This document shows, one piece after another, positions 35,683-44,169 of a DNA stretch of 64,000 nucleotides (positions within the stretch are counted from its first letter, which is position 1; every line of letters begins with the position of its first letter). The translations under genes were made by a program, and so were the position numbers. The stretch is taken from positions 62,001-126,000 of the forward strand of contig NZ_MRCM01000004.1 in NCBI RefSeq assembly GCF_002303885.1. The letters are read 5' to 3'. This stretch comes from Flavobacterium sp. ACN2 (GTDB lineage: Bacteria > Bacteroidota > Bacteroidia > Flavobacteriales > Flavobacteriaceae). The notes below the pieces were generated by a model. It worked only from the letters and a program-made list of their open reading frames with translations, was not told the DNA's origin and made no database searches.

Positions 35683-36873
35683 TTATCTTCCTGTTATTAC
35701 TTCCAGAAATAACTTAAAAATGCTTGATTTTTTCTCTGTTATTTCTTCATCTAAAAATGAAAAATTTGAACTTAAGTTCAATTTGGCGTTTTCTTCTATA
35801 TTTGAAATAACAACAGTTAGTTTTTGAGGAATATCTAATTTAATTTCACACTCTAAATAAACGCTTTCCAGGACGTTGGTGTTCGGATCCAGAAAATAAT
35901 ACGCTGTATAGCTACCCTCTGCTTTTTCGGCATTGTTATCTTCTGAATCATCTTCAGGAAATAACAAATTGTTTTCAAAGTCATTTTTGCTTCTTAGATC
36001 TGAAAGTATACCGGTTTGCGTTATATTAATTAAATTATAAGCATCAAGAGTGGGTAAAATTGTCTGCTCAGCAGTAAATGACACATTTCCTGTTTTTTGA
36101 GATATAGGAAATTCTATCACCTGTTGAATGGTAAGGTTTTGGGTATATTCAATGTTTAGGCTGTTAAAAAAGACTTTTAAAAACCAATCTTTGGATAATG
36201 AATCAAAAATAATTTCATCATTTTGCAGTCTGTCTTCAAATTTAAGCAGTGCTTCATGTAATACTTCTCCCTGAAAATCCTTAAGTACTTTGCGCTTTAC
36301 TTTCTGCCAGCGGTTGCGGATATCTTCATAATTATATATGGAGACTAATTCTCCTTTTGGATCAATAACTACTTGCAGGGGATAAAAGACTTTAGCGGTT
36401 TTCTCCGCTAATTCATCGGCCATTGTATCAGCCTCTTTTCCATCAATATATACTTGGGATATTCTATTAATTTCTATTAGCGAAAAATCATTTTTATCTT
36501 TATTTATAAACTTTACATTAATTTCTTCTTTTACTGTGTGCTGCTCTTCACCATTTTCCATGGTGTACATCGCTAAATAATTCGTATTGAGTCCCTGAGG
36601 TGTAAATGGTAATTTGAAATTGTTTGCAAAATGTACATTTTCACGATGTGTTTCTCTGGCGATTTTAGATTCTTCAGATTCAATTATCAAAAACTTCAAA
36701 TGTGGTTTAAAGTCAGCTTCGATTAAATCATCTAGGGGACAACGCATATTATGATAAGATCTCAAAGAATAAGAATCAACTTCTAATTGTTCTGCTACCT
36801 TTTTTAATGTGTCACCTTCCTTTATTTTGTAAACGAAGTGATTTTCATACGCGAAATCTGGGATATATAACAT
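35683..36873 (-). CDS. LysM-domain protein, candidate adaptor of the effector cassette
   Basis: The 396-aa protein has one LysM domain at its N-terminus (about 13-63, YKIKEGDTLKKVAEQL), which normally binds peptidoglycan. There is no signal peptide, and the rest is soluble and beta-rich with an acidic middle part (EDDSEDNNAEKAEG). LysM proteins without signal peptides are common next to PAAR-like genes and contractile-system baseplates, where LysM helps to join parts rather than bind the cell wall. It is the first gene of the operon. No TAnnTTTG promoter is clear in its upstream gap. Confidence 0.8.
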   Translation of the reverse strand: MLYIPDFAYENHFVYKIKEGDTLKKVAEQLEVDSYSLRSYHNMRCPLDDLIEADFKPHLKFLIIESEESKIARETHRENVHFANNFKLPFTPQGLNTNYLAMYTMENGEEQHTVKEEINVKFINKDKNDFSLIEINRISQVYIDGKEADTMADELAEKTAKVFYPLQVVIDPKGELVSIYNYEDIRNRWQKVKRKVLKDFQGEVLHEALLKFEDRLQNDEIIFDSLSKDWFLKVFFNSLNIEYTQNLTIQQVIEFPISQKTGNVSFTAEQTILPTLDAYNLINITQTGILSDLRSKNDFENNLLFPEDDSEDNNAEKAEGSYTAYYFLDPNTNVLESVYLECEIKLDIPQKLTVVISNIEENAKLNLSSNFSFLDEEITEKKSSIFKLFLEVITGR

Positions 36874-37542
36874 TAGTTAAAGCTTGTTTTTTGTTTGATA
36901 GTTGTGTAGTTTTTTTGATTCTTATTTTGACTTAATTGACAAAATAGGAAATACGTTTGGCAGCGTTAGTGTTTCTTAAAGTGAGCCATTAATTTTTGAG
37001 GTTATTACTGACTTAAGATCGATATCAAAATGCAGTTTATCGAAAAGTTTTTCATTTTCAAAGTATTGATATGAGTATCTATATTTTCTTGTTTTATGAA
37101 AACTGCTATGTTTTAACGTAAGGCTACTATAAAAAATTATTTTTTTCAAACTGAAACTATTAAGAAAAGGCTTGTTATTTTTTTGGAGTAAATGTAAGTT
37201 TTTGTTTTCAAAAAAAGTATTCAAAATTTAAAACTTAGCAGAAAATTTCGGAGGTAAGGGAAGAAATTAGTATAATAACCTCATATGGTTCTGATATTAA
37301 AAAACTTACAAATTAAGAAGTAGAGAAATGAAGGGTAAAAAAATGCGTTGAAAATTAATCTTTATTTAATTTGATGGATCTCCCTACTTGATGTGCTACC
37401 TTAGCATGAAGTTTTAAGAACTAGATCTTAACTTTAGAGGATGGGAGAGAATCATAAAACTTTCTGAGTTCTTGAAAAAAAGCTTATTAAACGGAATAGT
37501 TTTTATTTATTAGAGGTAACACATGACTCTAAACAATATTGG
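36874..37542. other. Gene-poor, AT-rich gap before the LysM gene
   Basis: The gap runs from the LysM start to the right AraC fragment. One 82-codon frame (36976-37224, minus) starts at TTG and looks like chance. I see no clear promoter, RNA gene or mobile element. The promoter of the effector operon must lie here but does not match TAnnTTTG. Confidence 0.4.
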
Positions 37543-37636
37543 TTCCCGAAGAGAAGAGTCTTTAGTTGAAACGACATCATAGATCCAAAAGCATGATAAG
37601 AGAAGAATCTATTAAAGAGTGTTATTTTAGAATAAA
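37543..37636 (+). pseudogene. Right copy of the truncated AraC-type gene (5' fragment)
   Basis: This 94-bp segment matches 27861-27954 with about 13 differences and no gaps. Its ATG at 37593 reads MIREESIKECYFRIK, after which the frame ends at 37655 with no further AraC similarity. It lies just before a strong terminator-like hairpin. Together with the left copy it bounds the effector operon. Confidence 0.6.
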
Positions 37637-37653
37637 AGTAAATAGCACAAAAT

Positions 37654-37692
37654 AAAAGTGCATTCCTTTAATTATTAAAGGAATGCACTTTT
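37654..37692. terminator. Strong bidirectional terminator at the right end of the island
   Basis: A perfect 17-bp stem (37654-37670 with 37676-37692) has a 5-nt loop, an A-run on its left and a T-run on its right. It can end transcripts from the minus-strand gene at 37733 and any read-through on the plus strand. Confidence 0.85.
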
Positions 37693-37732
37693 TAGATTAT
37701 ATATTACAGTGATTTTTCCGCAAGCTTAGAAT

Positions 37733-37924
37733 TTACTTTGGCTGTTTCTTAGAATTTCTAATAATATAATAAACCGAAAACGCAAAAACTACAATATATA
37801 TAACTGCCATTGCAGGATTCTCAAATTTTAGACTTTTAAAATCAAATTGCTTGTATAAAGTTACGCCTAAAATGATCGCAATAATCCAAAAAACAAATGT
37901 AATAGGTTGGTTTTTATTTTCCAT
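37733..37924 (-). CDS. Small two-helix membrane protein
   Basis: The 63-aa protein has two hydrophobic helices (about 8-24 and 39-57) and a basic C-terminus (RNSKKQPK). Codon use and a good stop/terminator arrangement support it as a real gene. No family was recognised. It is 32 bp downstream of the gene at 37957 and is likely cotranscribed with it. Confidence 0.6.
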   Translation of the reverse strand: MENKNQPITFVFWIIAIILGVTLYKQFDFKSLKFENPAMAVIYIVVFAFSVYYIIRNSKKQPK

Positions 37925-37956
37925 GGTTCTAAGTTTAAAGTTAATTTTAATGTCGA

Positions 37957-38727
37957 TTAGTTGCCATCGTATATGATAACACTTTGAAGTCCGAGTTTTT
38001 CTAAATCTACTTCGATATTTATATTGGGATTTTCTGCCAGTTTTAAGATTGATTCTCGCATATTAGTTCCAGAAACAACTCCAAAATCATTTTCAATGGC
38101 AATTTCTATAAATTTCAAAAAGTCATTGAAATATTCTTTTGAATTAGTTGAAACTAAATTAGCACGGTCTAGCCACAATAATTTTAAGTCTTCGTTTGTA
38201 ATCCAGTTTATGATTCCCGAACCGTAAGAGTGTGTAGATCCGGATGGTGAATTGTCTATTTGCGAAATAATTGCTTCAGCAACAGATTTTGGTTTTGCCC
38301 CAACATTTCCAGAAAAAATTCTACGTCCTAAAATGAGATGCGGATTAAATGCAGCACATTCAGAAAACATTATTAATGTTAGTGCCGTAGCAAGATCATC
38401 AGCTGCGGTTCCATTTTGTTTGTAGAATTCGTCTGTATCTTGTAGCATCTTCTGCATGAATGTTTGATATTCCTCGTCTGGTTTTTTCTTCCGAGTTTCG
38501 ATCTCATAAAGAAGTTTATGGGTTTTGAAATCTTCGCCAAAAAATTGACAATATTCCAAGACAGCATTAATTCTTTTGTCATTATCAGAATTATGAAACA
38601 AAAGATAGTTGCCTAATTTTGATTCAAAGTATTTTTTAAGCAAAATTCCTTCACCTGTTAGATCAGGAACTACTTTTTCATAAAAGTGTTTGTCACTAAA
38701 AAAATGTAAGGTATTCCAATCTCCCAT
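37957..38727 (-). CDS. Protein of unknown function
   Basis: The 256-aa protein has no signal peptide or membrane helix, so it is probably cytoplasmic. It starts with MGDWNTLHFFSDKHFYEKV and contains CAAFNPHLILGRRIF and GSGIINWITNEDL. No motif gives a function. It lies 12 bp downstream of the lipoprotein gene at 38740, and the three genes 38740-37733 look like one unit. Confidence 0.65.
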   Translation of the reverse strand: MGDWNTLHFFSDKHFYEKVVPDLTGEGILLKKYFESKLGNYLLFHNSDNDKRINAVLEYCQFFGEDFKTHKLLYEIETRKKKPDEEYQTFMQKMLQDTDEFYKQNGTAADDLATALTLIMFSECAAFNPHLILGRRIFSGNVGAKPKSVAEAIISQIDNSPSGSTHSYGSGIINWITNEDLKLLWLDRANLVSTNSKEYFNDFLKFIEIAIENDFGVVSGTNMRESILKLAENPNINIEVDLEKLGLQSVIIYDGN

Positions 38728-38739
38728 TATTTTTTTTCT

Positions 38740-39600
38740 TTACAGTTTACTTTGTTCAGCACTTAAAATATCAAAAATAGTCTCACTCTTAAAGTTTTCT
38801 AGAAACAAATTGATTAGAGGAACCGTTGGGCTTTTTGGATATTTTTTCAAGAAACGATTAAATTCCTGAATGTTTTCTGGATAAATATATTTTTCGTCTG
38901 AAGACCTTTCGGCCGTTGGCGTATTGTCTTGACCCACCAAATAATCCATTTGGTAATTTTTGTATTGCTCTTTTACAGATGGAATTAATTTTGAATTCGG
39001 GTATTTGGTCATAAAATTTTCCCAAGAAATAATTCGGTCGCCCAAATCTTTAAAAGAAATTACAAGTCCTGCATCTGCAGAATAGAGCGACTTATTTTCT
39101 TCACTCTTTAAGTACAAATAATCTTTATAGTCATTCGTTACATAATCTTTAAAGATCTTATAATAGAAATCATGAAGCGGATCTATTTCAACATACCCTT
39201 CTCCAATTTCAGAATACTCCAATTCATGTTTAGAAAGTCTTTCGCCCAAAAGTTTAACCGCTTTTTTGTCGGCTTCGTCTTCATTATAAAACTTATCCAA
39301 TACTCCAGATTCTTTTGCGGCGATCTCTTGTAATAAAGTGCCATTTTCTTCAAAATATTTTTCATACAATGCATTGGCAGCTTCTCTGTTGGGTAATGAT
39401 TTTAATTGGAGAACCACTTCATTTTTGTTTTTAGAAAACTGTTCTAATAAGTTAGAATCTGATTGTGCTGTTTTGGCACCATCTTCAACTTTAACACTGT
39501 CTTTTTTTATTTCTGCTTTGCCAGAAACGCTTTTATTATCTGTTTGTTTGCAAGAAGAAAGTAAAATTAAAGAAGTAATCGCGATAATGAATTTTCTCAT
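38740..39600 (-). CDS. Predicted lipoprotein of unknown function
   Basis: The 286-aa protein has a lipoprotein signal (lipobox LSSC, Cys17), a low-complexity Lys/Ser/Asp segment (about 20-45) and a long alpha-helical body. The body has short motifs WENFMTKYPNSKLIPSVKEQY and FNRFLKKYPKSPTVPLI that resemble each other, so it may contain TPR-like repeats. No family was recognised. It heads the unit with 37957 and 37733. Confidence 0.7.
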   Translation of the reverse strand: MRKFIIAITSLILLSSCKQTDNKSVSGKAEIKKDSVKVEDGAKTAQSDSNLLEQFSKNKNEVVLQLKSLPNREAANALYEKYFEENGTLLQEIAAKESGVLDKFYNEDEADKKAVKLLGERLSKHELEYSEIGEGYVEIDPLHDFYYKIFKDYVTNDYKDYLYLKSEENKSLYSADAGLVISFKDLGDRIISWENFMTKYPNSKLIPSVKEQYKNYQMDYLVGQDNTPTAERSSDEKYIYPENIQEFNRFLKKYPKSPTVPLINLFLENFKSETIFDILSAEQSKL

Positions 39601-39633
39601 TTTATAGGCTGAATTTTTTTGTAGTGTTTTTTA

Positions 39634-39674
39634 AATAAAAAAGGACAATAAGATAAAATTCTTCTTTGTCCTTT
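39634..39674 (-). terminator. Terminator after the gene at 39707
   Basis: AAAGGACAA (39640-39648) pairs with TTGTCCTTT (39666-39674), with an A-run on the left that reads as a T-run on the minus strand. Confidence 0.65.
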
Positions 39675-39706
39675 ATTTTTTTAGAAATGCATTAGATTAA
39701 AGAAAA

Positions 39707-40210
39707 TTACAAAGACTTAAACTCGCCCGAGCCCTTAAAATCTTTAAACTCTGAGTATACTTCTATACCAAGAAGTATCCATTTTCTAGTTCCTCCAACC
39801 TCATATTGAAAGGTGTTTTTCTTTTCTGTTTTATTTATAATAATGTACACTGTCGACCATCTCGTACCACAAATAAATCCAGTTCTTCGAATCATTGCTG
39901 AACTAGCATTTTCACCATCGGAATTAGCATACAATTCGATTTTTGAAAGGAGATCCTCTTCAAGAACAATATTTGAAAAATAGTTATTGTGATTTAAAGA
40001 CTGCGTTTTGGTTTCCCTATTTTCAAATTCAAATTTTTTATCTTTTTCTTCTTTGCTTGGCCTTGCGATAAAAGATAAAGCAAAAAAAGAAAAAAGAAGC
40101 GTGGCTGAAAGGCTAATTTTGTTGCGAATTTCTGAAGCCGTTTTTGTACAAAAAATGACAAGCCCTAATACTGTGGCAATGTTTACTATCGCCCAAATTA
40201 ACTGTATCAT
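39707..40210 (-). CDS. Membrane protein of unknown function
   Basis: The 167-aa protein has two N-terminal transmembrane helices (about 5-21 and 32-49) and a soluble domain with a GFICGTRWSTVYIIIN segment and a beta-rich end. No family was recognised. It is bounded by a terminator on its downstream side and is separate from the lipoprotein unit. Confidence 0.6.
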   Translation of the reverse strand: MIQLIWAIVNIATVLGLVIFCTKTASEIRNKISLSATLLFSFFALSFIARPSKEEKDKKFEFENRETKTQSLNHNNYFSNIVLEEDLLSKIELYANSDGENASSAMIRRTGFICGTRWSTVYIIINKTEKKNTFQYEVGGTRKWILLGIEVYSEFKDFKGSGEFKSL

Positions 40211-40264
40211 AAATTTAGTTTTGGTATATCAAATGTACATTTTATTTTAAAAATAAGAGAATAC

Positions 40265-42103
40265 TTATTTTAATTGTTCATCAATAATTGCTGCGATATC
40301 GGTATTTGAATAATCGTAAGCCAGAATAGTTCCGTTTTTGTCAATGACAACGCGAGTCGGGATGCCGTTTACTTTGTAACTGGTAACTACTTCTGTTTTT
40401 GAATCAAAAACAACGTTGAAGTCAAATTTTTTATCAGTGATATAAGCAGAAACTTTTTTAAATATATCTTCTTCTTTGCCATTTTCCCAAGTGTTTACAA
40501 ACAAAAAGGCAACATCTTTTCCTTTGTATTTAGTCACTAAATTCTGCATCTTCGGAAAAGAAGCTTTGCATGGTCCACACCAAGTTGCCCAAAAATCAAG
40601 AACGACCACTTTGCCTTTATAATCAGAAAGTTTTGTTTCTTTTCCGTCTAGATTTTTTAAGGTAAAATCAATTGCATTTGTACTTCCAAATCTTTCAATT
40701 AGATCTTTGCTTTTGTTTTCTTTTGCTAATACATCTGTTTTTTGCTCAATTGCATTAAATTCTGCAAGAGGCAATTTCTTCTCGATATAAATCTCTTTTA
40801 GTTTAGCTAGAAATACTGATGATGTATTGCCTTTACTAATTTCGTCGTCAATATAAGCTTTTACTTCGTCTTTGCTTTTCACCTTATCCATCATTGTCAA
40901 ATAGCGATCTTTTCCTCCAGAATCCAAACCGTTATTCTCTTTTACGGCACTTTGATATTTAAACGCCTCTTCATATTTGCCTTGTTTATAAAGCAAAAGC
41001 GCATAAGTGTCTGCAAACATATTAAACGACTCTTTATACGCAGGATAAAAGCTTTCTTTATTTCTCTGTTCAAGCAAATACATTGCTCTCTCAGATACTT
41101 TTACAACAAAATCAAGATCTTTTACTGGCGTAGTAAGGTCTCCTCCCGATTTCCCCCAAGCAAAGTCGTTGTACAAATCACTAGCGTTTTTTAAATATGG
41201 TTCTAATGCAATTGCTTTTTCATATTGTCCATTCTCCAAATATACCGTTAGTAAAGCGCGATAAAAAGTTCTCGAATATTCTGCTGAAATACCTTTAAAC
41301 TTGGCGTTGTAAGTCTTCATGCTTTCCATAATTGAAGCCTCCGTTTTATTAGGCTGATCGTAGAAGCTTCGCATAAAAAACATTTTTTCAAGTTTACCTG
41401 TAGGATACCTAGCCGAAATTTCTTTTCCGAGTTTTTCAGTTTCTTCAGGTTTACTGCTGCCTTGAGAAATATTGTAAGCAAGAGTTAAATACTCTTCTGT
41501 GTTTTTTTCAATGCATTTTGATATGAAAGCAGTCAGATCTTTTTGGCCTTGTTCGGCATTAAGAGACTTCTTTAAATACAAATAATTTACAGCATCTTTG
41601 TCTTCTCTTAGTTTTGGATATTTTGCAAATAAAGCGTCATAAGCGGCAATAACATTTTCTTTTTTGGTATCTAATTTTAGGTTTAAAAAATGATTCCCAT
41701 AATTTCTCATGAAAATTTGGTTCATCAGCGATTTTCCTAATTCAATATCATTTTGTGTTTTTAGAAATACCGAATAACCTTGGTCTTTATTGCTGTCAGC
41801 GATTTTGTGCAGATCATTTATAGTTACCATAAGCACTCTAGCAGAATCGGAAACTTTTGTGGTGAATTCATAACGTTTTCCATCCTTTTTTAAAGAAACT
41901 AAATCATTAGAAAAATCGTCTGGAGTAGCGTACAAAACATTTGCTTTAGCATTGTCTTCTATAACAAGACCTTGCGGTGGTTCGTAAATATAGGTATTGG
42001 GTTTGCCTACATTGAATTTATTGTTTTTTAAATAGATTTTTCCACTTTGAGAAAAAGCAGTGTTAAAGATTGCAAAGAGGAGTAAAAGAATAGTTTTTTT
42101 CAT
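40265..42103 (-). CDS. TlpA-like thioredoxin-domain protein with helical repeats
   Basis: The 612-aa exported protein has a Sec signal peptide (about 1-18, ending AFSQ). A central part (about 130-460) is alpha-helical and TPR-like. The C-terminal AhpC/TSA-type thioredoxin fold (about 470-612) has the active site WCGPCK at 508-513, FTLKNLDGKETKLSDYKGK before it and a cis-Pro in NGIPTRVVID. The redox site suggests reduction of disulfides in the periplasm. Large TlpA-like proteins like this are common in flavobacteria, often with unknown partners. Confidence 0.9.
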   Translation of the reverse strand: MKKTILLLLFAIFNTAFSQSGKIYLKNNKFNVGKPNTYIYEPPQGLVIEDNAKANVLYATPDDFSNDLVSLKKDGKRYEFTTKVSDSARVLMVTINDLHKIADSNKDQGYSVFLKTQNDIELGKSLMNQIFMRNYGNHFLNLKLDTKKENVIAAYDALFAKYPKLREDKDAVNYLYLKKSLNAEQGQKDLTAFISKCIEKNTEEYLTLAYNISQGSSKPEETEKLGKEISARYPTGKLEKMFFMRSFYDQPNKTEASIMESMKTYNAKFKGISAEYSRTFYRALLTVYLENGQYEKAIALEPYLKNASDLYNDFAWGKSGGDLTTPVKDLDFVVKVSERAMYLLEQRNKESFYPAYKESFNMFADTYALLLYKQGKYEEAFKYQSAVKENNGLDSGGKDRYLTMMDKVKSKDEVKAYIDDEISKGNTSSVFLAKLKEIYIEKKLPLAEFNAIEQKTDVLAKENKSKDLIERFGSTNAIDFTLKNLDGKETKLSDYKGKVVVLDFWATWCGPCKASFPKMQNLVTKYKGKDVAFLFVNTWENGKEEDIFKKVSAYITDKKFDFNVVFDSKTEVVTSYKVNGIPTRVVIDKNGTILAYDYSNTDIAAIIDEQLK

Positions 42104-42240
42104 TTGTTTTTGGTTTTTTGATTGATGATTTCTTAAATTTTAGCGAATGCTAAATTATACAATGTTGTCTTTGTGCGATTTTTATTAAGAAAATATTAGC
42201 ATAAAAAACATAGAATAATTTCAGAACAATCAAAAAGAAG

Positions 42241-43134
42241 TTAGATCGTAGAAGAAAAATGGGTTTCTTTTATGCCAATTGCAGTCCGATAAAATTCATA
42301 ACCTTTTTCAGAACGGTCGGGGAGAAATCTATTGCGGTATTCATCCGCTCCCAAATCTTCCAAAAGTTTGATTCCAAACAGATTTAAAAAGTCTGGCACT
42401 TCTTCAGGAAGTAAACCAAAAGTCCAGTGTTCTTCTATGTTTTTAAGATCTTCTAACAATTTTTTTCCTCCTAAAAAAGCATCAGGATTTTGAAGGATGT
42501 CTTTATGTACGTAAGTAAAAATAATTTGACTCTTGTTGGCAAATTTTGAAATAAACGAAAAAGTACTTTTTACCGCTTCTTCGGTTAAATAATTGGTAAC
42601 ACCTTCCCAGATTATCGTGGTAGGTTTTGAAAAGTCAAGATTGTGTTTTAGCGCCAGATGATTTAGATCTTCTTTATTAAAATCAATTTGAAGAAAAGTC
42701 ACATTCTCTGGAATTTTGCCAATACGTTTCTTATAGATTTCAGCTTTAAAATTTGAGGTATTCGGATGATCGATTTCTATTACGGGAATCGATTTTAGAG
42801 AATCAAGACGAACTGCTCTGGTGTCAAATCCGGCGCCTAAAATGATGACTTGTTTTACGCCTTCGGAGATCGAATTTTCCAGTAGACTATCAATATATTT
42901 TGTTCTTGCAATTCCAGAAGAAAGAGCTCCTGGAATCTTTTTGTTTATGATGCCATTGATGTATTTTCTAAAAAAAGAAAATTGAGACAGACGTACAGCC
43001 ATTCTCAATTTGAAGTCTATAAAATGTATGGCATAAGGATCTGAAAACAATCTTTCGTTCGCATTGCGTTTAGTTTCCAATGCTCTAAAGAAGGCCATAT
43101 ATTGGGCCGTTCTACTTGTTTTTGCAGCTTTCAT
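42241..43134 (-). CDS. SAM-dependent methyltransferase, TIGR00027/LCM-like family
   Basis: The 297-aa protein has the family start SRTAQYMAFFRALETKR, then DPYAIHF, the SAM-binding VIILGAGFDTRAVRLD, and a conserved WEGVTNYLTEEAV. This is the layout of leucine carboxyl methyltransferase-like proteins of the TIGR00027 family, common in actinobacteria and scattered elsewhere. The substrate is unknown. It starts 7 bp after the DUF962 gene stop. Confidence 0.85.
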   Translation of the reverse strand: MKAAKTSRTAQYMAFFRALETKRNANERLFSDPYAIHFIDFKLRMAVRLSQFSFFRKYINGIINKKIPGALSSGIARTKYIDSLLENSISEGVKQVIILGAGFDTRAVRLDSLKSIPVIEIDHPNTSNFKAEIYKKRIGKIPENVTFLQIDFNKEDLNHLALKHNLDFSKPTTIIWEGVTNYLTEEAVKSTFSFISKFANKSQIIFTYVHKDILQNPDAFLGGKKLLEDLKNIEEHWTFGLLPEEVPDFLNLFGIKLLEDLGADEYRNRFLPDRSEKGYEFYRTAIGIKETHFSSTI

Positions 43135-43141
43135 TCTGCTT

Positions 43142-43606
43142 TTACTTCTTCGAAAATAAATTCTCTACCACCCAAGCTGGACCAATCAATAAAAACTGAA
43201 GATCTTTAAGGAATGAAGGTTTTTTGCCTTCGATATTATGCCCATAAAATTGTCCAATCCATGCCAAAGCAAAAACACCAATCGAGAAGATCCATAACGG
43301 AACCAATTGCGAGATATAATAATTGACAATGAGGCAAAGCATAGAAAAAATGGCAATTTTAGCCGCCATTGCAATGGATAATCTGATGTAAAAAACGAGA
43401 ACAAAAAGCAAAACCAGAAATGCCCAATTTTCAATAATAGGTGCATTTAATTGTAAGGTATGGGAGATTATCGTACTCGGAATACTCATAAGTAAACCAA
43501 CGATCGAAAAGTAAATAGCAGGGACACAAATATAATGTATCGCTTTGTTTTTTGGGTTCTGATGACTTACGGCATATTCTGCAAACCATTGATCTAATGT
43601 TCTCAT
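43142..43606 (-). CDS. DUF962 (Mpo1-like) membrane protein
   Basis: The 154-aa protein matches the DUF962/Mpo1 family: WFAEYAVSHQNPKNKAIHYICVPAIYFS at its start with the conserved His of SHQN and IHY, four hydrophobic helices, then FALAWIGQFYGHNIEGKKPSF with the conserved QFYGH. Yeast Mpo1 is a dioxygenase acting on 2-hydroxy fatty acids, and the conserved His residues bind iron. Whether this protein has the same reaction is unknown. It lies 7 bp upstream of the methyltransferase gene. Confidence 0.88.
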   Translation of the reverse strand: MRTLDQWFAEYAVSHQNPKNKAIHYICVPAIYFSIVGLLMSIPSTIISHTLQLNAPIIENWAFLVLLFVLVFYIRLSIAMAAKIAIFSMLCLIVNYYISQLVPLWIFSIGVFALAWIGQFYGHNIEGKKPSFLKDLQFLLIGPAWVVENLFSKK

Positions 43607-43651
43607 TTTTGTGGTTTTAAGGTTAGATGCGTAAATCTAATGAAATTTCTT

Positions 43652-44167
43652 TTAGGTTTTACCGTGCTGTATTTTCATTATTTCATCGACAATCGAAATG
43701 GCTTTTTCTAGTGTAATTCCGTTTTCTTGATCTAGCGTCAAAGGATGATTTTCTTCAATCATTTTTATTTCGGGAATTAAGCCTAAACCTTGTTCGATTG
43801 CAATTGTTTTAAGCGAAATAGTTTTGCCATAAGTAGGCACATTGGTCTGCATCCAGCCAAAATAAGGTTCTTGATTTACTCGATTTGGATCTTCCCATAA
43901 GTCCATTCGCACACAGAAATTATCTTCACTTATCGTTGTCCAAACATTAAAAACCAAATCTTCATGATAATCTATAATAGGAATAGTTAATCTGCCACGA
44001 TGAAAAAAATGTTCTTCATCGATATAACACCAGCTTCCTCCGAATTCAATTCTTTTTTCTCTTTCTTCGGGCGGAATGGAAAAATAATAAGCAGGAAATT
44101 CATTTCCAAAACACAAAGGCATTTCATCGAAAACCTCTCCGCAGCAAGAACATGTGTAGGTATACAT
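43652..44167 (-). CDS. DUF2199 domain protein
   Basis: The 171-aa cytoplasmic protein begins with a CSCCGEVFDEMP zinc-ribbon-like start and goes on with FGGSWCYIDEEHFFHRGRLTIPI and FGWMQTNVPTYG, matching DUF2199. The function of this family is unknown. It lies 2 bp after the TMEM143-like gene, so the two are likely cotranscribed. Confidence 0.85.
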   Translation of the reverse strand: MYTYTCSCCGEVFDEMPLCFGNEFPAYYFSIPPEEREKRIEFGGSWCYIDEEHFFHRGRLTIPIIDYHEDLVFNVWTTISEDNFCVRMDLWEDPNRVNQEPYFGWMQTNVPTYGKTISLKTIAIEQGLGLIPEIKMIEENHPLTLDQENGITLEKAISIVDEIMKIQHGKT

Positions 44168-44169
44168 TT

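Noticed and set aside
28445..36873. Full type VI secretion or eCIS locus
   Set aside because: Only tip-like (DUF4280) and LysM genes are present; no sheath, tube, baseplate, ClpV or VgrG genes were found in the window.
36976..37224. 82-codon frame on the minus strand
   Set aside because: It starts at TTG in AT-rich sequence, has no family match and no signal for expression; probably chance.
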